A stretch of DNA of 64,000 nucleotides from Pollutimonas nitritireducens. GTDB lineage: Bacteria; Pseudomonadota; Gammaproteobacteria; Burkholderiales; Burkholderiaceae_B. Of the stretch, positions 1 through 9,289 are shown in pieces. The notes below the pieces were generated by a model that was not told where the DNA came from, made no database searches, and was given only the letters and a program-made list of their open reading frames with translations. Every line of letters begins with the position of its first letter. Within the stretch, counting starts at the first letter, position 1. The translations under genes were made by a program, and so were the position numbers. The stretch is taken from the NCBI RefSeq assembly GCF_002849615.1, contig NZ_PDNV01000001.1, positions 248,001 through 312,000 of the forward strand, written 5' to 3'.

Positions 1-131
1 TCCAGCTTGCTCAGCAGCTTGCTGACAGCAGGCTGGGACACAAACAGAGCATCGGCTGCGCGACTGACAGTGCCCAGCTCGACCACCGCTTTAAATGCCT
101 CGACCTGCCGCAGATTGAGCGAATTCTTCAT
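1..131 (-). CDS. LysR-family transcriptional regulator, N-terminal part (runs off window)
   Basis: Reading the minus strand from ATG at 131 gives MKNSLNLRQVEAFKAVVELG followed by TVSRAADALFVSQPAVSKLL, the winged helix-turn-helix of LysR-type regulators. A good ribosome site (GGAGAAGT) precedes the ATG. The rest of the gene lies left of the window. It is divergent from the oxidoreductase operon at 151, with only 19 bases between the two start codons, so the operon promoter must lie inside this coding region. LysR proteins commonly control the divergent operon, so this is the likely regulator of the opine-oxidase-like cluster (inference). Recognition of the family is firm; the effector is unknown. 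Confidence 0.85.
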   Translation of the reverse strand, partial: MKNSLNLRQVEAFKAVVELGTVSRAADALFVSQPAVSKLLSKL

Positions 132-150
132 ACTTCTCCATCGAATCAAC

Positions 151-1284
151 ATGCCAAGATCTGAATCTTATGACGTAATTGTCATCGGCGCTGGCATGGT
201 GGGCGCCGCCGTCGCCTACGGCTTGGCGAGCGCCCATACCCGGGTGCTGGTCCTGGACGGTGGCGATACCGACTTTCGCGCCGCCAAGGCAAATTTCGGC
301 CTTGTGTGGGTACAAGGAAAAGGTTGGGGGAATCCGGCATATCAACGGCTGTCGCACGAAGCCGCCCAACTGTGGCCGGCGTTCGCCGATCAGCTGATGG
401 ACGAGACCGGCATATGCCTGGACTACGAAAGCAAAGGCGGACTGAATTTCTGTGTGGGCGAATCTCAACTGGAGGCGCGCAGAATACGTTTATCGCAATG
501 GCACGGGGAAACGCCCGAACGCGTTCCCTGTACGCAGATGCTGGATCGTACATCGTTGCGAAAGCTATTGCCCGGAGTGCGCCTCGGCAAGGAAGTCAGC
601 GGGGCAAGCTTCGGCACGACCGATGGACATGTCAATCCGCTGCGCCTGTTGGCTGCGCTGCAGAAAGGCCTGGTCCATCGCGGAGGAACCCTGCTGGGCA
701 ACCATGCTGTAAAGGGCGTATCGGCGCTTAGTCAGGGTGGTTTTTCTGTGCAAGCGAATCTTCAACGGTTCGACGCGGCACAAATCGTTATTGCGGCCGG
801 CCTGGGCTCGTCCGCCTTGGGGCCGATGATCGGACTGGATGTGCCATTGCGCCCACAACGAGGGCAACTGATGGTGACGGAACGCCTTGCGCCGCTATTG
901 CCACTGCCAGCCAGCGGAATCCGCCAGACACGGGAAGGCACGGTAATGATAGGCCTGACCCAGGAAGACGTTGGCTTCGACCTGAGCACCACGTCGGCGG
1001 CAGCCGCCCAGATGAGCCGGCAGGCCTTGCAAATATTGCCCGACCTGGCCCGAGCGCGATTGATACGCCAATGGTCCTGCCTGCGCATCATGACACCAGA
1101 TGGCTGTCCGGTGTACGCGGAGTCAGCCGCCTATCCTGGCGCGTGGATCGCGCTTTGTCACTCCGGCGTCACGTTGGCGTCATTCCATGCGGGACCATTG
1201 GCCGACTCCTTGCGCAACGCCAAGCTGGATTCCCGTCTGAATTTTTTTCATCATGAGCGATTCGATGTTTCATCAACTGAGTGA
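151..1284 (+). CDS. FAD-dependent oxidoreductase, DAO family (first beta-type subunit)
   Basis: 377-residue flavoprotein. The N-terminus MPRSESYDVIVIGAGMVGAA has the FAD-binding GxGxxG Rossmann motif at about residues 9-25, and the whole chain has the D-amino-acid-oxidase/HcnC/OoxB architecture. The open frame extends upstream to base 7, but that stretch is antisense to lysR, and the Rossmann strand fixes the start at 151. No strong Shine-Dalgarno is visible. The 3' end overlaps the next gene by 32 bases. Together with the 2Fe-2S and pyridine-nucleotide-type subunits that follow, it should form a membrane- or cytosol-located dehydrogenase complex acting on an amino-acid derivative (opine, D-hydroxyproline or similar; inference). 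A second DAO subunit is encoded at 2955. Confidence 0.85.
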   Translation: MPRSESYDVIVIGAGMVGAAVAYGLASAHTRVLVLDGGDTDFRAAKANFGLVWVQGKGWGNPAYQRLSHEAAQLWPAFADQLMDETGICLDYESKGGLNFCVGESQLEARRIRLSQWHGETPERVPCTQMLDRTSLRKLLPGVRLGKEVSGASFGTTDGHVNPLRLLAALQKGLVHRGGTLLGNHAVKGVSALSQGGFSVQANLQRFDAAQIVIAAGLGSSALGPMIGLDVPLRPQRGQLMVTERLAPLLPLPASGIRQTREGTVMIGLTQEDVGFDLSTTSAAAAQMSRQALQILPDLARARLIRQWSCLRIMTPDGCPVYAESAAYPGAWIALCHSGVTLASFHAGPLADSLRNAKLDSRLNFFHHERFDVSSTE

Positions 1285-1561
1285 TCCCGGCGCGCAAGCG
1301 CTTACCCTGACCATCGATGGCCAGCCCGTCACGGCTAGTCCGGGCGAAACCGTTGCCTCGGTCTTGCTGCGACAAGATTCGCCGGTTGCGCGCAGCACGC
1401 CCGTGCATGGCAACCCGCGCGCTCCTTATTGCATGATGGGCGTCTGTTTTGACTGCCTCGCTACGGTGGATGGCGTTGCATCGACACAGACCTGCCTGGT
1501 TGCCGTGCGTGACGGCATGACGGTCGAACGCCAGCATGGCAAGCGGAGCATCGCAACATGA
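1253..1561 (+). CDS. (2Fe-2S)-binding subunit, HcnA/OoxC-like
   Basis: 102-residue protein with a plant-type 2Fe-2S cluster pattern: CMMGVCFDC (C-x4-C-x2-C) near residues 62-70 and the fourth Cys in STQTC about 12 residues on. Small ferredoxin-like subunits of this kind are the gamma/HcnA subunit of opine oxidases, hydrogen-cyanide synthase and D-hydroxyproline dehydrogenase. The start overlaps the preceding gene, and its TGA overlaps the ATG of the next gene (ATGA), which shows translational coupling. The predicted role is to carry electrons between the flavin subunits. Family assignment is firm; substrate is not known. Confidence 0.87.
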   Translation: MSDSMFHQLSDPGAQALTLTIDGQPVTASPGETVASVLLRQDSPVARSTPVHGNPRAPYCMMGVCFDCLATVDGVASTQTCLVAVRDGMTVERQHGKRSIAT

Positions 1562-2958
1562 CGCGCAAATACGATTTGACCATCATCGGGGCAGGCCCCG
1601 CCGGCATGAGCGCCGCCATTCGCGCTACCGGACTGGGCCTTAAAGTGCTGGTGGTGGATGAGCAACCAGCACCGGGCGGGCAAATATGGCGCGCCGTCGA
1701 AGCGGTTGCAGACACCAGAACTGGCGCACTTCTAGGCGAAGAATACCGCGCCGGACAGGCCGTGGCGCACGCGTTCAAACATTGCGGCGCCGAGTACCAG
1801 TCCAACACCCAGGTGTGGCAACTCGAGCCAGGCTGGCATATTTACATGAGCCAGACCCAAAAGGCCGAGATCGTACAGGCGGACAACGTGTTGTTGGCGA
1901 CGGGGGCGCAAGAACGTCCCGCCCCGTTTCCGGGCTGGACCTTGCCGGGTGTGATGACCGTCGGCGCGGCGCAGATCACCCTGAAGATATCGCATCAAAT
2001 CCCTACCGATCCGGTGTGGATTGCAGGCAGCGGGCCGTTGGTTTTGCTGTACATGACGCAGCTACTTCAAGCCGGGGGAAAGATCGCAGGTTGGCTGGAC
2101 ACGGCGCCGATAGGCAGCTGGCGGCGCGGCATGCCGCATTTTCTTGCGGCCATGGGAAACTGGCGCGACATGCGTAAGGGGTATCAATGGATCAAGAGAC
2201 TGGAAGCCGCCAGGGTGCCAATTTTTCGTGGCGTGCGCCAGTTCCGTGCGCAGGGCGAAGGGCGGCTGACGCATGTCGTGTATGAGAGCAGCGACGGCGT
2301 CACCCATCGCATACCCGCCCGTTTGTTACTGGTGCATGAGGGCATCGTGCCGTCCATACACATGACCCGTTCGCTGGAATGCACCCATACATGGTTGCCT
2401 GCCCAGGCATGTCTTGCGCCGAACGTGGATACCTGGGGCCAAACCAGCCAGGCTGGCGTGTTCGCAGCTGGCGACGCGACGGGCATTGGCGGCGCGCGTG
2501 CGGCACAAGTGCGGGGCGAGATCGCGGCGATCGGCGTGGCGTTGCGCCTGAACAAGATAACCGCACAGGAAGCCGACCACGTCGCCCTGCCATTGCGCAG
2601 AAAACTCGACAAGGAACTTGCCATCCGACCCATGCTGGACGCCATGTATCCACCCGATCAACGCGTATTCCAGCCCTCGGACGATACTATCGTCTGCCGA
2701 TGCGAAGAACTGACTGCGGGCGATATCCGGGCGGCGGCCAAAGTCGGCAGACCCGGTCCCAATCAGATCAAATCCATCACACGGGCCGGGATGGGGCCTT
2801 GCCAGGGCCGCCAATGCGGCTACACCATCGCGCATATCCTGGCGGCAGAGCATAAGTGCCATGTCAGCGAGGTGGGTTTCTATCGCATTCGGCCGCCCCT
2901 GAAACCTTTGACCCTTGGCGAACTGGCTTCGCTGGATATCGGAGACGACCTGCCATGA
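1558..2958 (+). CDS. FAD/NAD(P)-type oxidoreductase alpha subunit with BFD-like [2Fe-2S] domain (OoxA/HcnB-like)
   Basis: 466 residues. The N-terminus LTIIGAGPAGMSAAIRATGL is a dinucleotide-binding fold; a second nucleotide motif (WIAGSGPL) lies near residue 158, and GVFAAGDATGIGGA near 300 is the conserved FAD-side GD motif. The C-terminus holds four Cys as CRCEE and GPCQGRQCG (about 375-425), a BFD-like [2Fe-2S]-binding domain as in OoxA/HcnB/hydroxyproline dehydrogenase alpha. It overlaps the neighbours on both sides by ATGA. Predicted to pair with the small 2Fe-2S protein and one or both DAO subunits. Family assignment strong; natural substrate unknown. Confidence 0.87.
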   Translation: MTRKYDLTIIGAGPAGMSAAIRATGLGLKVLVVDEQPAPGGQIWRAVEAVADTRTGALLGEEYRAGQAVAHAFKHCGAEYQSNTQVWQLEPGWHIYMSQTQKAEIVQADNVLLATGAQERPAPFPGWTLPGVMTVGAAQITLKISHQIPTDPVWIAGSGPLVLLYMTQLLQAGGKIAGWLDTAPIGSWRRGMPHFLAAMGNWRDMRKGYQWIKRLEAARVPIFRGVRQFRAQGEGRLTHVVYESSDGVTHRIPARLLLVHEGIVPSIHMTRSLECTHTWLPAQACLAPNVDTWGQTSQAGVFAAGDATGIGGARAAQVRGEIAAIGVALRLNKITAQEADHVALPLRRKLDKELAIRPMLDAMYPPDQRVFQPSDDTIVCRCEELTAGDIRAAAKVGRPGPNQIKSITRAGMGPCQGRQCGYTIAHILAAEHKCHVSEVGFYRIRPPLKPLTLGELASLDIGDDLP

Positions 2959-4109
2959 CGGGCAACACTTACGACGTCGCCGTCATCGGGGGCGGTCTGC
3001 ACGGCTTATCAGCAGCCCTGCATCTGGCGCGTGCCGGCAAGCGCGTGGTCGTGATAGAACGGGCCTGGGTGGGCCGCCACGCGTCGGGCGCGACGGCCGC
3101 TGGCGTACGAACGCTGAACCGCGACCGCGGGGAACTCGACTTATCGCTCGAGTCCATGGAGATGTGGCATGGACTCCAGTCGCTGGTAGGCGACAACTGC
3201 GGCTTCAACCCCAGCGGCCAGATCTGCGTTGCAGAAAGCCAGGCCACGCTGGACAGCCTTGCGTCGCGCGTGACCTCCTTGCGTCAGGAGGGTTACACCC
3301 ACGAAGAGCTGATCGGTCCCGACGAACTGCGTCGCTGGCTGCCCGCGCTAAGCCACCATTGCCTGGGCGCAACCCTTGCCCGGCGCGATGGCGCGGCCGA
3401 TCCGCACCGGATGCTGCGCGCATTCCGTCAAAGCGCGGAAGCGGCAGGCGTCGTCATCAAGGAGCAATGCGGCGTCACCGCAATCGAGCGCCGTGGCAAC
3501 GATTGGGCGATAAAGGCCACTCAACACGAATGGGTGGTGCCTGTGGTCGTGAATGCCGCCGGAGCCTGGTCCGCCAGGGTGGCGGCCATGGTGGGCGACG
3601 ATATCCCACTGGCTACGAAGTCTTCCATGATGATGGTCAGCGAGCGGCTTTCACCTTTCATCAAGCCGGTGGTATCCATCATGGGTCGATCACTGTCATT
3701 CAAGCAATCGGACCAGGGCACGCTGGTCATTGGCGGTGGGCTGCAAGGCATACCGGATCTGGATAAGGAATCATCGACCGCAAGAATGCGCGTCCTGGCC
3801 AAGGGCGCGCGCGCAGCAACCGATCTGTTCCCCGGGGTACGCACGATCCGGATTATCCGCGTCTGGGCCGGACTCGAGGCCAAAACGGACGATATGCTGC
3901 CCGTTGTCGGTGCATCCCCCAATGCACCCGGGGTCTTCCACGCGTTCGGATTCTCCGGTCACGGATTCCAGCTCGTTCCAGTCGTCGGCGCGGCATTGGC
4001 TGATCTGATCGTGCGCGGTACCACCGCGCGCCGGATTGAGCACCTGAGCGCCCAGCGCCTCATGGCGCCCGATACGGCGAAAAAGACTTTGACGGAGCCA
4101 TCCTCATGA
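2955..4109 (+). CDS. FAD-dependent oxidoreductase, DAO family (second beta-type subunit)
   Basis: 384 residues from the ATG that overlaps the previous stop (ATGA at 2955). The start MTGNTYDVAVIGGGLHGLSA carries the FAD GxGxxG motif, and GFSGHGFQLVPVVG near residue 340 is the conserved C-terminal FAD/substrate segment of the DAO family. The open frame extends 33 codons further upstream, but that stretch lies inside the previous gene and lacks the fold. This is the second DAO-type subunit of the operon; most HcnABC-type complexes are drawn with one, so two may form alternative or hetero-oligomeric enzymes (inference). The stop overlaps the ABC permease start. Confidence 0.86.
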   Translation: MTGNTYDVAVIGGGLHGLSAALHLARAGKRVVVIERAWVGRHASGATAAGVRTLNRDRGELDLSLESMEMWHGLQSLVGDNCGFNPSGQICVAESQATLDSLASRVTSLRQEGYTHEELIGPDELRRWLPALSHHCLGATLARRDGAADPHRMLRAFRQSAEAAGVVIKEQCGVTAIERRGNDWAIKATQHEWVVPVVVNAAGAWSARVAAMVGDDIPLATKSSMMMVSERLSPFIKPVVSIMGRSLSFKQSDQGTLVIGGGLQGIPDLDKESSTARMRVLAKGARAATDLFPGVRTIRIIRVWAGLEAKTDDMLPVVGASPNAPGVFHAFGFSGHGFQLVPVVGAALADLIVRGTTARRIEHLSAQRLMAPDTAKKTLTEPSS

Positions 4110-5047
4110 TGCGTTTTGCCATTAAACGGCTCCTGCTTGCCGTTCCAACCCTGCTGGCCATGCTGACCGTGGTCTTCATCCTGGTGCGGCTGGTGCCCGG
4201 CGATCCGGCAGCCGTCATGCTGGGCGACCAGGCCAGCGCCGAAGCACTTGATGCACTGCGCATACAACTGGGCTTGGACCAGCCTGTGTTGCAGCAGTAC
4301 CTGTCGTTCCTGGGCGATATCCTGACCGGCGATTTCGGCGTGTCCATGTCCACGGGCAGGAGTGTATTGCACGAAGTCGCGCAGGTGCTTCCCTGGACCC
4401 TGCAATTAACTGCCGCCGCGATCCTGATCGGTTCGGTATTCGGCCTGCCTTTGGGCGTGTGGGCAGCACTGCGGCGCAACGCCTGGCCCGATTACCTGGG
4501 TCGGCTGCTGTCGTTGACCGGACTGTCATTCCCCGCTTTTGTGTCGGCCATCCTGATGCTGCTCGTTTTCGCCATTCAGCTGAACTGGTTTCCAGTCATC
4601 AGCTCGACACGCGCAGACGATTGGGCCTCGCAAATGCGCAACCTGGCGCTGCCGGCCTTCAACCTGGGCTTGATCATGATGGCCTATGTCATGCGGGTAA
4701 CGCGCTCGTCCATGCTAAGCGTGATGGGCGAAGACTATATTCGCACTGCACGCGCCAAAGGTATCCGGCCCATGCGGCTTATCTTGCGCCATGGCCTGCG
4801 CAACGCATTGATTCCCATCGTGACCGTCGTAGGTCTGTACTTCGGCACACTGATCGGAAACTCAGTACTGACTGAGATCGTCTTCAACCGGCCAGGCCTG
4901 GGCAAGCTGATTCTCGGCGCACTCAATGTGCGCGACTACACCTTGCTGCAAGGACTGATGATCGTGTTCGCCTCCTGCGTCATTGTCGTGAATCTATTAA
5001 CCGACCTGGTCTACGGGCTGGTCGACCCAAGGGTGAAATACCAATGA
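4106..5047 (+). CDS. ABC transporter permease, DppB/OppB type
   Basis: 313-residue inner-membrane permease. The N-terminal helix with VRLVPGDPAAVMLGDQAS is the DppB/OppB/NikB signature. Further transmembrane helices follow, and the cytoplasmic EAA loop (about 200-225, EDYIRTARAKGIRP) contacts the ATPases. It overlaps the oxidoreductase gene by four bases and dppC-like by four, so oxidation and uptake genes are one transcription unit. Expected to import a peptide-like or opine-like substrate for the flavoenzyme (inference from linkage). No periplasmic binding protein is encoded in this operon inside the window. Confidence 0.9.
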   Translation: MMRFAIKRLLLAVPTLLAMLTVVFILVRLVPGDPAAVMLGDQASAEALDALRIQLGLDQPVLQQYLSFLGDILTGDFGVSMSTGRSVLHEVAQVLPWTLQLTAAAILIGSVFGLPLGVWAALRRNAWPDYLGRLLSLTGLSFPAFVSAILMLLVFAIQLNWFPVISSTRADDWASQMRNLALPAFNLGLIMMAYVMRVTRSSMLSVMGEDYIRTARAKGIRPMRLILRHGLRNALIPIVTVVGLYFGTLIGNSVLTEIVFNRPGLGKLILGALNVRDYTLLQGLMIVFASCVIVVNLLTDLVYGLVDPRVKYQ

Positions 5048-5907
5048 GTGCTATCGTTTCCGTTGCACCGCGCCCCAATGCGCTATGGCTGGCACTGCGC
5101 AAGAACCGCCTGTCCTGGGTCGGGCTGGGACTTCTGATGTTGATCGTCTTCACCGCCCTGTTCGCCCCCTGGATCGCGCCGCACGATCCCTTGCAACAGA
5201 ACATCGCCTATCGGCTCGAACCGCCATCCGCTGAATTCTGGCTCGGTACCGACAGCTATGGACGAGATGTACTATCGCGCCTGATTTACGGGACTCGGGT
5301 GTCGCTATTGGTGGGCTTCGTAGCCATCCTCATCGCGATGGCGATAGGTTCATCGCTGGGTGTGCTGGCCGGCTATATCGGCGGATTATTCGACCGCCTG
5401 GTGATGGGGCTGGTTGACGTACTGCTGTCCTTCCCCACCCTGGTGCTGGGACTGATGATCGCGGCCATGCTGGGTGCCAGCCTCCAGAACCTGATCATTG
5501 CCATCGCCATCACTGAAATCGCTCCCTTCGTCCGGGTAGCACGGGCCCCCACGATCGCCTTGAAGCAGCGCGATTTCATCGAGGCCGGGCGGGCGCTGGG
5601 CTACGGTCCGCTACGCTTGATGGGTGTTCACATCGTGCCCAACATGATCTCCGATGTGGTGGTACTGGGTTCTTTATGGATGGCCTCCGCCATCCGGACC
5701 GAGGCATCGCTGAGCTTCATCGGCCTGGGCGTGCCACCCCCAACGGCCACATGGGGCAGCATGATCAGAGAAGGCTTTGAAAACATACTGGACGCCTGGT
5801 GGCTCACCGTCTTCCCCAGCCTTGCCATCCTCCTGACAGTACTCGCCTTGAATCTGCTCGGCGATGCGCTTCGGGATGCCATTGATCCCAAGCTTCGCTC
5901 GGAGTAA
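5044..5907 (+). CDS. ABC transporter permease, DppC/OppC type
   Basis: 287 residues; N-terminal cytoplasmic stretch and first helix (about 25-45), then WLGTDSYGRDVLSRLIYGTR, the DppC-family signature, five further helices and the EAA loop (about 175-190, KQRDFIEAGRALGYGPL). It starts within the last codon of the dppB-like gene (ATGA overlap), and the dppD-like gene begins two bases after its stop. It forms the permease heterodimer with the preceding product. The transported compound is not identifiable from sequence. Confidence 0.9.
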   Translation: MSAIVSVAPRPNALWLALRKNRLSWVGLGLLMLIVFTALFAPWIAPHDPLQQNIAYRLEPPSAEFWLGTDSYGRDVLSRLIYGTRVSLLVGFVAILIAMAIGSSLGVLAGYIGGLFDRLVMGLVDVLLSFPTLVLGLMIAAMLGASLQNLIIAIAITEIAPFVRVARAPTIALKQRDFIEAGRALGYGPLRLMGVHIVPNMISDVVVLGSLWMASAIRTEASLSFIGLGVPPPTATWGSMIREGFENILDAWWLTVFPSLAILLTVLALNLLGDALRDAIDPKLRSE

Positions 5908-5909
5908 GC

Positions 5910-6908
5910 ATGCAAACCACTACACCTACGCTCGAGCTTCGGAACCTGAGCACCGAATTCCGCATTGGCGGTGAGTGGCACGCCGCCATACGCAACGTGT
6001 CGTTGTCTGTCGACAAGAATGAGACCCTGGCAATCGTCGGGGAATCGGGTAGCGGCAAGAGCGTGACGGCCCTGTCGATCCTGCGTCTCATGCCTCAGAC
6101 CGGCGCACGGCATGGAGGTGGCGAAGTGCTGCTGGAAGGAAATGACCTTTACAAGCTATCCGAAAAACAAATGTCCCGGTTGCGCGGCGATGCCATCGCA
6201 ATGATTTTCCAGGAGCCGATGACATCACTGAATCCGACCATGACCGTGGGCGACCAGATCGCAGAAGCGGTGCGCCAGCATCGCAAGCTGGGCTGGAGCG
6301 AGGCTCGAAAGATAGCCTTGGAGGTACTCGAAGAGGTCAAGATCCCCGCTGCCGCGACACGTTTCAACGATTACCCGCATCAGTTCTCGGGCGGCATGCG
6401 ACAACGCGTGATGATCGCCATGGCGCTGGCCTGCAAGCCCAAGGTTCTCCTGGCCGACGAACCGACGACCGCGCTGGACGTGACGATACAAGCACAGATC
6501 CTCACCCTGCTTGACGATTTAAAGAAGGCCTATGGCATGTCGGTCATCTTCATTACCCATAATCTGGGCGTCGTGGCCCAGATCGCTGACCGCGTGGCCG
6601 TCATGTATGGTGGTGAAGTGGTCGAACTGGCCGAGGTGAATGCGCTCTTTGCGCGTCCCGCGCACCCGTATACGGAGGCGCTGCTGCGCGTCATGCCCCG
6701 CGTTGACGCCAATGCGGCGACACTGGAGCCCATACCAGGCAGCGTACCGGCCATTACGGCCATCCCGGCGGGCTGCACCTTTGCGGCACGATGCGCGTTG
6801 CGCGAGCCGATCTGTGAAGCCCAACATCCCCCCTTGACCGAACTTCCGGGCAGCAAGCAACAAGTCCGCTGCTTTGTGCGGGCACGCCAAGCCGAAGGAC
6901 ACGCATGA
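5910..6908 (+). CDS. ABC transporter ATP-binding protein, DppD/OppD type
   Basis: 332 residues. Walker [13 protein letters not shown] at about 46-57, Q-loop EPMTSLNP, signature [14 protein letters not shown] near 155-168, Walker [15 protein letters not shown] and the switch His in FITHNLGVV. The C-terminal Opp/Dpp extension has the Cys cluster [15 protein letters not shown] (about 288-302) that in this family binds a 4Fe-4S cluster in some members. It energises the DppBC-like permease. It is followed by the DppF-type partner with an ATGA overlap. Confidence 0.92.
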   Translation: MQTTTPTLELRNLSTEFRIGGEWHAAIRNVSLSVDKNETLAIVGESGSGKSVTALSILRLMPQTGARHGGGEVLLEGNDLYKLSEKQMSRLRGDAIAMIFQEPMTSLNPTMTVGDQIAEAVRQHRKLGWSEARKIALEVLEEVKIPAAATRFNDYPHQFSGGMRQRVMIAMALACKPKVLLADEPTTALDVTIQAQILTLLDDLKKAYGMSVIFITHNLGVVAQIADRVAVMYGGEVVELAEVNALFARPAHPYTEALLRVMPRVDANAATLEPIPGSVPAITAIPAGCTFAARCALREPICEAQHPPLTELPGSKQQVRCFVRARQAEGHA

Positions 6909-7885
6909 ATACCCTGCTGCAAGTACGCAACCTGGTCAAACGTTTCGAAAGTGGCGGCGGCTTGCTTGGCGCACCCAAGCAAATCGTAAGAGCCATCAAT
7001 GACGTCTCATTCGACGTCGGCCGCGGCCAGTCGATCGGATTGGTGGGTGAGTCCGGCTGCGGCAAATCCACCGTGGCCCGGACCCTATTGCGCCTGATCG
7101 AACCTGATTCAGGATCGATCCACTTCAACGGTATCGACGTGCGAGGAGCCGATGCTGCAGAGCTTCGAAAGCTGCGCCAGCGTATCCAAATCGTGTTCCA
7201 AGACCCCTTTGCCTCGTTGAACCCGCGACGCACCGTCCGCCAGACGCTCGCCGAGCCGCTGCGGGTACACCGCATCGGCAAGCAATCCGACATCGAGTCG
7301 AAAATCACGAAAACGCTGGACGAAGTCGGCCTGCCACAATCCGCCATGGATCGCTATCCCCACGAATTCTCCGGAGGACAGCGACAGCGCATCGGCATCG
7401 CCCGCGCACTGGTGCTTGACCCAGAGCTAATCGTTGCCGACGAGCCGGTCTCCGCGTTGGATGTGTCGGTACAGGCTCAAATCCTGCAGTTGCTTGAACG
7501 CCTTAAAACCGAAAGGCAGTTGTCGTTCGTGTTCGTCTCGCATGACTTGGGCGTCGTTCGCCATTTCTGTGATGAGGTTTGTGTCATGTATCTGGGTCGC
7601 ATCATCGAAAGCGGCCCTACCGCGCAGGTATTGGACTCACCGTTCCATCCGTACAGCCGCGTGCTTCGGGACTCGTCGCCGGTGCCGGATCCCGCTGCAC
7701 GCATCAAGCTGTCCCGGATCGTAGGAGAAGTTCCAGCCCCCACGAACTTGCCCACCGGTTGCACCTACCACCCCCGCTGCGCACGGATGCAGCCGGAATG
7801 CAAGGTTACGGCGCCCGCCTTGCTGGGTATGCAGGCAGATAGGCAGGCGGCATGTTTCTTTCCGATGGAGTCTACAACGGACTAG
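6905..7885 (+). CDS. ABC transporter ATP-binding protein, DppF/OppF type
   Basis: 326 residues with Walker A GESGCGKSTVARTL (about 44-57), Q-loop FQDPFASLNP, signature HEFSGGQRQRIGIARAL, Walker B LIVADEPVSALDVSVQAQ and the switch His in VFVSHDLGVV. The C-terminal GCTYHPRCARMQPEC resembles the Cys-containing tail of OppF/DppF. Last gene of the eight-gene operon; only 47 bases separate its stop from the convergent hipA-like stop. The missing substrate-binding protein may lie left of the window or be supplied in trans. Confidence 0.92.
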   Translation: MNTLLQVRNLVKRFESGGGLLGAPKQIVRAINDVSFDVGRGQSIGLVGESGCGKSTVARTLLRLIEPDSGSIHFNGIDVRGADAAELRKLRQRIQIVFQDPFASLNPRRTVRQTLAEPLRVHRIGKQSDIESKITKTLDEVGLPQSAMDRYPHEFSGGQRQRIGIARALVLDPELIVADEPVSALDVSVQAQILQLLERLKTERQLSFVFVSHDLGVVRHFCDEVCVMYLGRIIESGPTAQVLDSPFHPYSRVLRDSSPVPDPAARIKLSRIVGEVPAPTNLPTGCTYHPRCARMQPECKVTAPALLGMQADRQAACFFPMESTTD

Positions 7886-7932
7886 TCGGCTCAAATTTGG
7901 TTGCCATCGTTTCGGGAATCCTTGGCCAATCT

Positions 7933-9285
7933 CTAGGGAGCGAGCCGATTGGCTGCTGCCTGTACCCCGTCCAATATGCTGTCGGCCAGGCCTTCAGGGA
8001 ATCCCTCCGGCAGCTTGCCACGGACTATCCGCACGACATCCGGTGTGCGGGAGACCAAGTCATCAACAACAAACTGAGCCCCTCGGCCATCGGCGGTCAC
8101 AACACCGTAGCGCTCGCCCACGGCCAGCCAGTGCCGGCGCCGGATGTCGCGCATGACCCAGTGTGGGTTCTTGATGCGGACTGCCATGGCCATCTTCGCT
8201 CGGAAGGGTGACAGCTTCCCTTGGCCTTCCCCGAGAATTGGATAGGCTGATAGCACATCGTACAGCGGCGTGAGCTCGTAGCTGCCACGCGGACGAAGGA
8301 ATAGGCTGAAGTTCTTCGCGTGGCCATCCGGCGCGCACAACATCCAGAACAGGACCTGTGACTGGAAGAACGTCCGCCGGTCTTGCTCAGATTGCCGGGA
8401 TGTCTTCAGCAGGCCCATGATGCGCTCTACCCCCGGGCCGCCGTCGGCCTCGTACTTCAGGTGTGGCTGCGTGCCGGTGGCCTGGCACATGTCTTCCTGC
8501 GGCAGTCGGATAAGCCAAGGCGTCCCATCTTCGTTGTTCCACCACATCCGGTCAAACCGCTCCACCGCGAGCACCTTCATGTCCTCGAACTGCAGGGGCT
8601 CGGTGCGTGCAACCGGCAAGCCGTAGGCGGCCAGAATCTCCGAGCACAGCCACTCGTTCTCGACCGACTCGCTTAAGCCGAATTTCATGTTGCCAACCAG
8701 GCCCATCGGCAGCTTGAAGATGTGGGAGGTTGGAGTCGCGCCCCGTGGCCGGCTCCATTGGCCATTGAACCGCAACAGCGCTGTCTTTTCCTGCGCGCCG
8801 GCGATAGAGATACGAAACTCATTATCGTCGAGTTCAGGGCCGCCCATTTGTACCGGCGACACTACACCACGTAGTAGCTGCGCTACCTCGGCGTCGCTCA
8901 TAAGCGTTGCCTGTACCGACGTAACGCCAGTGGGCACTGCACCGTCGGGCAGTACTTGCAATGCGCCCACGCAATCCCTGCCAACCTCGGCCAGCAAGGT
9001 GAAGGCATCGGTAGAGCCGGCCCGAAACCGGCGCGCAACACGCTCGCGAATAGCCTTACTGTCTGGCAACAGATTTTCGAAGTAAGCACGAACAGCATCA
9101 CCGCGATAGGGCCCGTTGCCTGGTGTGAAAGGAAGGGACAGCGACAATGGCCGCCCCTCTTCGGACGCGACCCAGTCGTTGTTGTATTGAAGGACTTCGC
9201 CGATATGGGGTTGAACGCTCCATGTACCAACAAAGGCGCCATTCATCCAAAGACCCAGGACCCGTGTGCGAGAACGTCGACCCAT
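7933..9285 (-). CDS. hipA: HipA-family serine/threonine kinase toxin
   Basis: 450 residues, the usual HipA length. N-terminal HipA_N region, then SIAGAQEKTALL (about 160-171, nucleotide-binding loop), LPQEDMCQATG (about 261-271), catalytic PDGHAKN (319-325, general-base Asp plus Asn) and LTPLYDV (Asp 343, metal-binding DFG equivalent). In E. coli, HipA phosphorylates glutamyl-tRNA synthetase and is held inactive by HipB. The gene starts four bases after the stop of the HipB-like gene, so the two are co-transcribed on the minus strand. All catalytic residues are present, so it looks functional. Confidence 0.9.
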   Translation of the reverse strand: MGRRSRTRVLGLWMNGAFVGTWSVQPHIGEVLQYNNDWVASEEGRPLSLSLPFTPGNGPYRGDAVRAYFENLLPDSKAIRERVARRFRAGSTDAFTLLAEVGRDCVGALQVLPDGAVPTGVTSVQATLMSDAEVAQLLRGVVSPVQMGGPELDDNEFRISIAGAQEKTALLRFNGQWSRPRGATPTSHIFKLPMGLVGNMKFGLSESVENEWLCSEILAAYGLPVARTEPLQFEDMKVLAVERFDRMWWNNEDGTPWLIRLPQEDMCQATGTQPHLKYEADGGPGVERIMGLLKTSRQSEQDRRTFFQSQVLFWMLCAPDGHAKNFSLFLRPRGSYELTPLYDVLSAYPILGEGQGKLSPFRAKMAMAVRIKNPHWVMRDIRRRHWLAVGERYGVVTADGRGAQFVVDDLVSRTPDVVRIVRGKLPEGFPEGLADSILDGVQAAANRLAP

Positions 9286-9289
9286 GGGC

